Assembly: GCA_918807975.1 (NCBI GenBank)
Contig: OU964932.1
Coordinates: 18,011,501-18,075,500 of the forward strand
Direction: 5' to 3'
From: Aplidium turbinatum
Taxonomy: Eukaryota; Chordata; Ascidiacea; Aplousobranchia; Polyclinidae
Length of the DNA stretch: 64,000 bases
Numbering within the stretch: position 1 is the stretch's first letter; each line of letters starts with the position of its first letter. Position numbers and translations under genes: made by a program. The notes beneath the pieces are model-generated. The model made no database searches and had not been told where the DNA came from. It saw nothing but the letters and a program-made list of their open reading frames with translations. This document shows positions 13,301 through 25,300 of this stretch, in pieces.

Positions 13301-16300
13301 CTAGTTGAAGATAACCACCATCTTGTGATGAGATGTGTGCGCCTTGTCTTCTGGAGAAGTACTCGTAAACAAAGTGGTAGAGTACTACTATCTACAGTAG
13401 CTTCTGGTATGCATGATATCCTTTCATTTTCTTTTTTGGGTTTGTAGCCGTCTAAAAACATTTGTAAACGGACTTCGTTGACATAATTAATTTTCTTGTT
13501 TTTGTACATGTTACACACAAAGTTCTCTATGGCGATGATAGTGTCTTCACTAATTTCTTTGTCGTGTCCGAGTTGGCTAAAAGCTGCCTGCGCTTCGTGG
13601 TTTCCTTGGAGTAATTTCAGCGGCCGCACTTTCCCTTTCCTGCTAAATGACGAGGTGTAATCAGAATCTGTAAAGGCATGATATGCAGGTAAACACTTGC
13701 AAATCGTCACTCCAAGTGCGGTAGGCCTATGCAGCTGGTTGATGTTGATGTACCGCTGCGTGTTATTGCTTTGCAAGCCAGCTTCTATCCATATCTTTAA
13801 TGAAGGATCAAAAGTTCCATAGCAACCTAAGCCAATTACAAGACAGTCAGTGTCAGACGTGCGGATAACCACATTGCTTGGGGCTGGTACATCGCAGACA
13901 GCTTGCTTTATCTCTGTATATAACAGGAGAATTGTATGAATCTGAAGAATAAGATGAAGAAAGTGAAAGCGACAGCAGTGACAATGAAGAATAAAGAAAC
14001 GACCGTTTACATTTACACGAACAATCTCTGTTTATGAATGAACAGTTACGATAACTGATTGGAGACATGAAGCAAATGGCATTAAATAAAAATTTACTGC
14101 ATTGGGTTTATTAGGTTATTTATTGTAGCAGCTGGAAAATGTTCATTACTGCCTAAATTAACGTTCCAAATGATTCATTTCGAAACGTTTTGATTTGGAT
14201 AGTCAGCTGTTCGATTAAGTCCACATTTAGTGGTGGTATCAAGATCTTGGATCAATTTTCTGGCTACTGTAGCCTATATGCTTCTTGTGTACTTTCTGTT
14301 TTTGGTGTTACAAAGCCATGTATTGTCATGTCCTGTTGCCTTTTTTCGATTGACTTAATATGATTTATACAAAAACTTTTTGTAAAGTAGGCTATAGTTC
14401 CATTTCATGCATCATGGGACAGCTTGTGAATGTATTTCATCAAAACCTATATAAAAATATTTTTAAATTTAATCCATTCGTAGCCTACTGTCCTGGCATA
14501 GCACTTTCGTTACACCAAGGTTGGTTCGAGAAAGGGATGAAGTAAATTAAACTATAGGAGGAGATTCACTTTTGGGTAGGTCTTTTATCACCTTTCCAAC
14601 TGAGAGTATTGTTAGATTTGATATTTTGTGGTGCCCTAGAAGACTTCGTTTTGACCACGTTTGGTCCATGTACTCTATGGTGAAATAAACCCTCTGGGGG
14701 TCACTTTGATGACATCTTACATCACCTTTCCACCCGAAAATATTGTTAGATTTGATATTTTTGTGATGTCCTGACATAAGACTTCGTTTTGACCAAGTTT
14801 GGTCCATGTACTTTATGGGGTGAAATACACCTTCCGAGGGGGTCACATTAAGGAAAGTCACTTTGAAGTCATCTTACACCACCTTTCCACCCGAAAATAT
14901 TGTTAGATTTGATATTTTTGTGATGTCCTGACATAAGACTTCATTTTGACCAAGTTTGGTCCATGTACCTTATGGGGTGGAATAAACCTTCCGAGGGGGT
15001 CACATTAAGGGAAGTCACTTTGAAGGCATCTTACATCACCTTTCCACCCGAAAATATTGTTAGATTTGATATTTTTGTGATGTCCTGACATAAGACTTCG
15101 TTTTAACCAACTTTGGTCCATGTACCTTATGGGGTGAAATTAACCCCCTGGGGGGTCACTTTGGGGGGAGTCTTACATCACCTTTCCACTCGAAAATATT
15201 GTTAGATTTGATATTTTTGTGATGTCCTGACATAGAACTTCGTTTTCACCAAGTTTGGTCCATGTACCTTATGGGGTGAAATTAACCCCCTTTTTGGGCT
15301 TTTTAGGGGGCTCTAGGGTCCAGATCCACCCGGTGCGGTCAATCTTCCATACTTTTTGTGAGTGACATGGTTGACCCCAGTAACTTCAAGGGGTCAAACC
15401 TTTTGTACCTTATGGGGTGAAATCTTCTGTCGTAGGCTCCCAGACTAAGAGGTTACAAGGCATTTTAAAAAATATGAAAATTTGTCTTTTAGACAATGCA
15501 AATATCCCAAACATCGACCTGAAGAGGAACGAACAACGTCACTTTTTACAGTTGTCGGAGAAAACATGGCCCAGTGGGGAACACTATCTGCGGAATCGGT
15601 CATGCATGAATGGTTTATAGAGGTAAAATACAATCTAAATTCCAGTACCTAGGTTTAACCCTGCTAAGTAGGCTACTTTAAAACCCAAAGGCATATAGAA
15701 GTCAATGGCACAATTAAAGGTTATTATCTTTAGGAGTAAACAATTCACGTCAAGACGACTCACTGCTCAAGGCAGTGCGATATTTTTGAAAAAGTTTTTA
15801 TAGGCGAATAGACCAATCTATCTTTCCCTTATAAATCATCCCGGGCTTATAAGCAGCAAACTATCATTAAAAATTTTTGACAAAACACATGCGAAAATAA
15901 GAAACAAGGCTAGTTTTAACAATTATAACTTCTCATGCGAAAGCTTACCTTTTTACTTCTGCCGGCAATGTCCTTGATAAAGGCTAATTAGCAATTAGAG
16001 AATAAAAATTTATAATCCAATTAAATTCACTGTTCTTACTGAGCCAGAAAATTGAAGCCTTTTTCATCTCGAATAGTTGGTAGCCTATATCGAGACCTAA
16101 GTTACAAGCCAAGTGCTAAGTTGAAACCTACTGCCTTAAAGTTTCACTAAATTCAAGTTTGTAGCCTACACAAATAAAAGACAACCCAATGACCGTAGAG
16201 TCTGCATAGACAGATAACTGCAAAGTGACAAATCCAACCAAGACAAAAAAAAAAAGCTCACGAGACTTACTTACTTACCCTTACTTGAAGAATGTAAACA

Positions 16301-19300
16301 CAGAAATTGCAAACACAGAAATTGCATGATGACCTCAAAGTTTTGTCTAAATCTATCGAATCGATGTTTCAATAGAAAACAAACATGCTTTACAGAAAGA
16401 AGACTATACTTACAAAAACGACGCATGCAAATACGGAAAGGAGTGTGGCCATTACAAGCAACTCGTTTGGTGGAAAAGCCACATGATAGGATGTGGAGTG
16501 AGCATATGCAAGTATGATGAAAAAAAATCGATAAGTAGGCTAGTTCGGTGCGATGACTATAGCATCACACGTAAAGTAACTATTGTCGAAAAATACCGTT
16601 TTAAACTATCTGTAAGATCGTATAGCGGTGCGGGTTGACTGATGTTAAAACACCCGATCTACACTGAGGTGATTCCACTCGAATTTGTCTGCTCGCATAC
16701 CACCAACAAGCTGGGATGATTGTTCTATGTTGGAAAAACGCGCAATTGTCTTCGAAGTACTCAATTTGTCCTCGTCAGGTCGCGGTTTTTCTCTGGGGAA
16801 AATAACCGTGACTTTACGAATACGAAAACGTATAATAATAATAAACAGTTACAACAATATAGACATCATACGTTTGGTATGTTAAATTTCATAAGAGATG
16901 TACGTACGGCTGGTTAACAAATGAGACAAACTATGAATAAAATGAAAATCATATTTACCGGTTGTTGACAACCCTTTTTCCAGAATGCATTTACAAGGTG
17001 ATACGCCTAAGCATTATATCACGACTAAATAGAATAGAATTATAGTTAACAAATACTCCAGCAAGTCTTATATAACCTTTCTTAAATTACGACCAAGAGT
17101 TTATTTCAATAGCTCAGTTAACAAATACAGTAATCTATTTCTAAACTGCTAAACAATTCTATCCATTAATACGTGTGAAATTGACGCAAAGGAATGTTCG
17201 CGTAGATGAGCTATCATTGCTAAATTTGAGAAATAACGCGAAGTTCTTCTATTTAAAGCCATGAATTAGGAAAAAGGCTATTCCTGATGCTGAATGTAAA
17301 AACGTTACAGTTGCATAAAAAGACCGTTCGTTGACGTTAATGCTGAGTATTTCACAATACAACGAATCTTTAAGAAATTGACACAAAGAAATACGTTTAG
17401 AAACAAGCGAACCCACTTAGCATAGAATCAACGTCAAACTGTGCTATGCCAATGTTTACACAGATGTAATCTCACAATAATTAATCAACTGGAAAGAATC
17501 CGACAACACAGGCTATTCTTGATGCGTTGAGAGCTAAAAATAACACAATTTCAGAAATATGGGCGCCACTATATGACTAAAGGAGGCATAGACTCCTTTT
17601 GAGTCTGAAAACTGTCAGAATCTAAGATAGTTAATAGACTTGTTTTTTCCGGACGCTACAGACAAAGGGAGAATTTAAATGTTGTTTCTGTAATCCAACA
17701 GACAACCAAATTTCCAGATAGGAAAATTTTGATTTCGCTCACACAACTTTTATATTCACAAAAGTGATGTTACATCCTCCCCCTTAAAATGCTAACGAGG
17801 GATGAGATACATTTTACAAACACACAAACATCACTACTTCTATGTTACACTACTACAAACAAGTGTCCTTTACATATACAGTACATAATTAGGCCTACGT
17901 ATGTGCATGCAACTCATTTAGTGTCTCTCGTTGTAAGCGTGCTACAAAACATAATGCCGATCATTGTTCTTTTACTATTTCCGTAATGTCATCTTCTTTC
18001 GAGGCGATCCCATCTGCTTCCTGGATGAGGCACAGTTTTGCTATAGGCCGTTGAATACTTCCCGACTGCGTGAGAACTTCTACAATTCGAAAAAATCCTT
18101 TTTTGTCAGGAAAGGATCTGGTAACGCGACCCATTCTCCATCTTCCACGAAGAACATTGTTGTCAACAACAAGAACGATATCGTCTTGGTGAAGGTTACG
18201 TTTCACGTCTGGCCACTTTTGGCGTAAGGCAATGGTTGGAAGGTACTCGCGAGACCACCTTTTCCAAAATTGATCTGCCAGGTATTGGACTTGTCTCCAA
18301 CGACGCCTTATGTAATTATCTTTTTGGTTAAACAAGCCTGGCGGCAAATTGCTTTCTGGTCTCAGTAATAACAAGTGATTTGGCGTAAGAATCTCGTCGG
18401 CGGTTGGATCAATAACAACGGGAACTAAAGGACGAGAATTAAGAATTTTTTCAACTTCAAGGAATAGGGTGTGCAAAACATCATCTGTAAGGGTTTGTGA
18501 CTTTAACAAGGCATTAAAAATTCGGCGGATTGAACGAATCATCCTTTCCCAAGCTCCCCCCATATGGCTAGCTGTTGGTGGGTTAAAATTCCATTTTATT
18601 TGTTCTTGTTGAAAGAACGTTCCTATATTTTCTTGATTAAGAGCTTGAAGAGATTCTCGCAAAATTCTCTCGGCTCCAACAAAGTTGCTACCGTTGTCGG
18701 AAAACACTTCTTTGGGTTTACCTCTGCGGCTGACAAAACGGCGAAAAGCGTTGATGAAGGAATCGGTGGAAAGATCAGGAGCGACTTCAACATGGACGAC
18801 TCTCATGGTGAGGCATGAAAAGACACACCCGTAACGCTTTTCTAAACTGCGTGCACGTTTAGTATAGAATGGACCAAAATAATCTGTTCCTACATGTGAG
18901 AAAGGAGGCTCATCCGGTTTCAGACGAGCAGGAGGAAGAGCTGACATAAGTTGCTGAGAACCAAGTGCGCTACGTTTGCGACACAGAACACACTTACTAA
19001 TTTCTTATCTGACAGCAGCTCCACCCTTTATGATCCAAAAACGTTGGCGAAGCGATGTCCATGTATGGGACATACCAGAATGGCCAACCAGAACATGGTG
19101 GTTTCGAATGAACAAAGTTGTCAAATGATGTTGATAGGGCAATATTGCTGGGTGTTTGGATTCGAAAAGTATCGGTGCATTTTCTAACCGTCCACCAACT
19201 CGAAGAACACCACTCATCAGGCATGGACTCAACTTCGAAACACATCGAAGATTCGGAAGACTCTTTAATTCCCTTTTGAGTGCTTTGCTAGAAGAAGAAG

Positions 19301-22300
19301 AAGAATTCTTAAGAATTACAAACACAGGCGAAAAGACTTGCTTCTGTAGGCTACATAAGATATGAGACGTAACTCAGCGATGTACAGTTCATCAGCAGTA
19401 AGACGTCCTGGAGTTACAGAAGACCTGTCTTGGACAAACTTGCAAAACCGTTTTAGCCATGCTGTGGCCTTTTTTAAACGGTGCAAGGTCGAAAAATAAC
19501 TAATTAGATTGTCTACGGCTACTGTCTGACTTACCTGAACTGCAGAGACAATATTAGGCTCAAGAGGCTGAAAATCTAAAGGAAGAGACTCAAAATTTAC
19601 TTCTGAAGCGGGAATAGAAGGCCAGAAGTCTTCTGTTTTGTCAGAAAAACTGTCAGAATCTAAGATAGTTAATAGACTTGTTTTTTCCGGACGCTACAGA
19701 CAAAGGGAGAATTTAAATGTTGTTTCTATAATCCAACAGACAACCAAATTTCCAGATAGGAAAATTTTGATTTCGCTCACACAACTTTTATATTCACAAA
19801 AGTGATGTTACACTATCTGCAAATATCTTTACACTCTTAGCATGGTTTCCATTGAAAGTTAATTCCGATATCTTCTCGAGATTTTGAATCGCTTTGGATC
19901 ACGCATTGTTTATAAAGTTCATGTTTCGGCTACTAAAAATATGGCAAAAGTGTTTTCTTTCTGAAGCCATAGTTGGTGGGACATTTTGAGACTGTACAGA
20001 AAGCCTTAATATAGCCTATATTGATGCAAGTTTTTAAAGATGGATTAATGGAGTAGAAATGCATGTAGCTTTATTAAATGCAAATTATTCTGTTTAGTGG
20101 TCTTTTGAATGGAAAGAGAGGATATCTTTTCGTGTGCAATTACGGTCCTGCTGGAAACATAAAGTAGGTCTACTTATCTCTAACTATAGTAGTAGACTAA
20201 TTTAGTAAGGGATTTAGGGGGCACTTGGCCATTTCTCTCCTCAAAAAAAAACTAAGAAAAAGCTTGCAATTTTTTTCTATTTACAAATTTTTTTGCCGGG
20301 TTTGCTCGCTTAATCACATTACATTAATTGAACTAGCAGCATAGTACACGTCGCCAGTAGTGGATTTACCGGCTATGTAAAGACTAAGGAAAGCCTCGTC
20401 AAAATACATATAAGGTAGGCTACTCAAAACAATGAAAACTATTAATACTACAAAAAGTGCTAAATGCCAAGCAAAAAGGCAAAGCAGAGCGAATTAAATC
20501 AAATATAGTTATTTATTCTTCTGTGACCATGAAAAAAAATATTTGAAAATGAATTTTACTTTTGAACTAAACTCAGCCAGCAATGACAATTGGGGCCCGT
20601 CTTGGTATCAAAAGAGCAATATGTTGGGTCCAACTGGGTCCCAAGTAGATTTGTCCGCGAACTCAAGTTTCTACCCAATTATACAGCCCAGTTTGAAAAT
20701 GTTTTAAAAAAAAAACACTTCCGAGCGGTGTCGAACTGATGTAGCCTACTTTGTAATTCGGATCACAGACGGATGCGATGCACCACTGAACCTCACGCCT
20801 CAACAGCTGCTTTCATTAGCTGAACTCAGCCTAAATTTTGGAAAATGTTGTTGTACAAATGGGCTGCCCAGACTGAACCGACATGAGATCTCACATTAAC
20901 CCTTGCAATAATTAGGCTATTGGCAGTATAAAAACAACACTTACAAAGTCGTTTTTTTATATACAGCCAACAAAAATAATTTTGTTTTGAAAAAATATTT
21001 TTTTAATATTGGTCAACTCACCTACCGCCCACGTTTGGATGATTTTAGAACCGGGCTACCCAGATTGAGCCACATTAGTGCTCATATTTTCTGTTTTTTC
21101 CAAACTAAACAAAAATAATAAAAATTTGAATTTAAGAGATGGGGCATCGTTTCGGGGTAATTAGTTAAACAAACATAAAAAATTGGACTTGTGTTAACCC
21201 TAGCATAACATTGTAAAGGAAAAACAAGTAGTTTTTTGTGTTTTCACTCTTGAGGGGGCCCATTGTTACTACTAAAATAAAAATGTAGGCCTACCAACTT
21301 TATAATAATATAAATAAATGAAACAAGTGATCTTTCATTTTCTCCTAATATAGCCTAGGCTACAGTAGACTGTACATAAATGTAAAATATTTTTAACTTA
21401 CCCTATTGTAGGCTGAATAATCTAGTTGTTGCCAACAATTAGTGGAGAACGTGGTTTTAGCACACTAAAATTTGTGAAAAACTGTTTGCGCTTCACCATC
21501 AGGGCCTCCGAGAGAAATCATGACTGGTCGGGAAACAATGCTAAAAGTGGGCCCCAAAAAACATTTTTCAGCAAAAATACAAGTAACGAATTTGTATCAT
21601 GCCTTGCATCATGTGTCTGAAGCCGAACTTGGCTACTTTCCTCATCGTGAAATTGAATTCCTTTAAAGTTTTGATTTTAAACAGCGTATATATTTATATA
21701 AAAAAAATTCTTTCAATATAAAAATATTGCAGTGAAGTTATATGATGTGCACATCTCATACATGGCGCCTTTGGCCACGGCCGTTGGAGAAGAATTTAGG
21801 TCCCATACCAAAACGATTTTCTGGCCCCAAATAAAGACACTTCCAAGAAAAATGCACCATATCCAAAGAATGCAGTAGTTTGTGCAAACTCTCTGGTGTT
21901 TGGGCAGTGTGGGCGTGTTTGCTCATGAATTCTTGTCTGTTTGTTGTGTGGAATCCTGGAAGAGCCGCTTTTGGGTCGGTGATAACGTCTCCTCCTTTGA
22001 CAAGTCTGCGTCACTGCGTCAGCGTTGGTTCCAGTCATGTTGTGAATCGAAATTTTTATAGGTGGTGGTTATTTTAGTATAACCTACACTACAGTAGATA
22101 GAGAAAGAATTATTGTAAACACACAATGCGGGCAATGAAAATAGCTCAACAAAGCATTCCATCCACTACGGATCACAGCATCAAATAATAAAGATTTTGC
22201 AAGGTCTAATTTGATGCACAACATGCATAAACTGTTCACTCGGTTTTGAGTCGTGGTGGAGCGTTTTCAACTCGCAACCGTTGGAGGTAGCCTAGCTACT

Positions 22301-25300
22301 GCTTTACTTAACAAATTTTCAAAGCAACAAAAATGTTTGAAAAATTGTTTCGAAAGTTGCAATCAATGATTTCCTTGACTAGATATCACGGGGTGATGTG
22401 TTCCAGTTTGCAGATCAAGTTTGCTAGGGAGCTTTTTTTCAAAAGTAGCGCCAACTCATCCAAAATGTCATTGCCTACATTTCTTCCACATGCCCGCAAC
22501 TACACATCAGACATACAATGATATTTCCATAGGACTTCAAACTTATCGATATATTTGAGTTAGTTTATTCACAAATCTCTGTGTCACAAATGTATCAACA
22601 ATCAAAAGCAAGCGAATCCTTTGCAACCAGTGGTGGATTTCCAGAAGATTAGCTTCCGGAGCGCTAGTTTTTTACTTTCCAAATGCGCTAGGTGCTGTGG
22701 AAGAGATTCAGAATTATGCCCTTATAAGATTTTAAAACAAACACACTTGATGTACGTGTTTTAAAACGTTGCTGAAGTAAGTATCATAGTCCATAGATGA
22801 TATAACGTTGTTCAATGGAAATATTTGTATTTTAGTGAAACCATAACACAACAAATTACAACAAGTTCCACAATTTTTCAAGACATTCAACTTTCTCAGT
22901 GGAGGACTGACCATTCATATAAAAAGTAAACTTGAAACAGTTACATAGTGCGTAGAGAAACACGGTCAGATGTCAGTATGAGGTTCATTTGTGAAAATCC
23001 GCGTTCACACTCGCTCGATTAAATTGGAATGGATTTTAGTGACGTTATCAAGTTTTGAAGACTCTGGGATCTTTTTTTCGTAGTTACATATTCACGAAGT
23101 TCCTTCACAGCTTCGCGTTCATCTAAGCGCAATCTTTTTGCCATTTCAATGATTTCGTTTTCTCCGTGTGTCATTACTGTGTCTTCTGGCCAGGTAGTTG
23201 GATCAAGTATTTTGCAGGCGTTAATAAATGACGAGTCTGTTGAATTCAACAAGCGATCTTGGATGGAATTTACTAAGTGATGATAGAAGATGCGGGGATT
23301 GATTGGCGCGCTATTTTTGTAATTGATACCACGACTGCTCAGACATACAAGCCTACTCTGAATAGGGCAAGGCATACTAAGAGTGGTGCTAAGCAGCGGG
23401 AAACAATCAGTAATAAAAGTGGAAAAATACATGAAAAAATAATTCTGACGTAATAAGGTGGCTCAATAAAATATCGAATGTAAACGTCGGGGTGTGGCGC
23501 TAGGACAGTCAAGCTGCCTCAAGGTTGCACAATGACGGATCAAATGAATGACACAAATTACAAACACCATCTTAACGCTACTCTAAACAGGACAAAGCAT
23601 AATAAGAGCATAAAATATTTGAGCTTCCGGAACGCCGTTCCGGAAAAGTCAACTTTTTGATCGAGCTTCCGGAGCGGCGTTTCGGACCGTTCCGGCTGAA
23701 ATCCAGCCCTGTTTGCAACATAGCGTACAGTAGAATAAATTTCGTTTGTAAGATTGAGCTGGCGAAGCGGAGTTGTTGGAGCGTTCCGTCCCCAGAAAAA
23801 TAAAATATTTTTTTAAATTCATAGTTCCTATAACAACTTAAGCTTGCGAGTAGCCTACTTTCAAGCTTTCTGTAACGTTGATTACTTCTTCCATTAACTT
23901 TATTAAATTCATCAACTTATTGTGCATTCGTTGTCGTCGTGTGAGCCTCCTCTGGGGTCGAAAAACATTGCACAGCTCTTTATCGCTGCATAAATAGGTT
24001 AGTAGAGTGAATCTCGCTTAGGACTGTAGGCTAATTTACACAATGCAAAGAAGCACAGGTTTGAAACTGCTCAGGTAGGCTGCTTGGAAATGGGATAACT
24101 TTCTTTAGAATTTCCTATCTGACTTGGCTGCAATTGAAAATGACATAGCCTAAGCTTAGTCGATCAATTAGACTACGCAAAAATGATATAATATTTGGAC
24201 AACACTGCATAACATGAACTCCAACTCTAGTGCATTTAAGCAATGACATCCATAAACAGAAAATAGGCAGGAAGGGTTTACTTCCTTAAATCTTGCTTGG
24301 ACACTTTTCCAAATATGTTGGATCAATTATCATATGCCTGACAAACGCAGTTTTTCATGTCAAGGTGCAGTTGTTCAAGCAAACATAATATACGCTTAGC
24401 CAAAGCTGCACTAATTTTCAAGTTAAAACAAGATAAAACGTTCAGTGATACAGAGATCAGCAGGTTTAACAGGTTACAACAACAAAAATAACAAAACAAA
24501 ACAAGAACAGGTTACAACAAAACAGCAAACGAGCCACAGCCACGTGTTGAAGCAGTTTAACATAGCCGGACTCAATACGAGAATGGTTTGTTCTTATGAG
24601 AAACATCTAAAGTAGCCTAGGATCTACAATGATCGAAAAATACTTGTAACCACGCATTTCATTCAAAAATTTGTTTATTTTTAAGTTGATAAATTTTTAT
24701 TTTAGTAGTAAAAATGGGCCCCCCTCAAAAGTGACAAAACGAAAAACTACTCGTTTTTCCTTTACAATGTTATGCTAGGGGGGAAAGTAGCTCGACTTTC
24801 CCCCCTCTCGGAGCCCCTGTTCACCATGACTCAAAACCGATTGAACAGCATAATATCAATGTTGTGCATCAATTCAGGCGTTGCAAAATCTTTATTATTT
24901 GATGCGATGATCCAGAGAAAGCACTTGATCACGTGCCCCACCTAAAATCGAAACAAAACATGTAATTTTTAGTTACAATTTTTTTTGCTCGCTTAACCAT
25001 TTAATTGACCTAACAGCAGCGTAGGAAGCGTATGTTTTCAGCAGTAGTCTAGATATAAAAGGTGTGAATTTTTGTGGCTCTCAAAAACTGAAAACGTAGG
25101 CTAATACAAAATCCAAAGTAGAACACATTACTCACCAAAATGCAGTAGTCAACAATTAAATTAACCTATTCCGGTGTTTATACCCTACTGTAGAAGTATG
25201 AAGTAAAATGCGCTATGTATAGGTCAACCTACTAGACCTATATGCAGTGGCGCGGAAACTATTTTTGTCTAGGGAGGGCTGAAGCTGCGGTAGTGTTGTC

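Larger units (their letters stand above)
10849..15439. mobile_element. Long inverted repeat element with tandem-repeat arms
   Basis: The left arm (10849-12816) and right arm (13911-15439) are near-identical inverted copies. They share GAGCCTACGACAG at the outer ends and CCTGTTATATACAGAGA at the inner ends. Each arm carries a block of ~140-157-bp tandem monomers; the left array has one more than the right. Between the arms is a minus-strand coding fragment (13198-13872). The left arm alone has a SINE A insertion, so the SINE arrived after the arms existed. The architecture suggests a DNA transposon with very long terminal inverted repeats, or a foldback rearrangement of the 3' end of one. I found no convincing target duplication, and the superfamily is unassigned. 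Confidence 0.8.

Noticed and set aside
13188-13872. Host gene nested in CAP intron 2
   Set aside because: The frame is truncated at the edge of a repeat arm, and I recall similar proteins only from repeats. It is treated as transposon-derived.
15545-15552. Splice acceptor TTTTTACAG within CAP exon 3
   Set aside because: Using the earlier acceptor at 15491-15492 keeps the reading frame from exon 2 and supplies the conserved Cys/His segment before VGEN, so this AG is coding.
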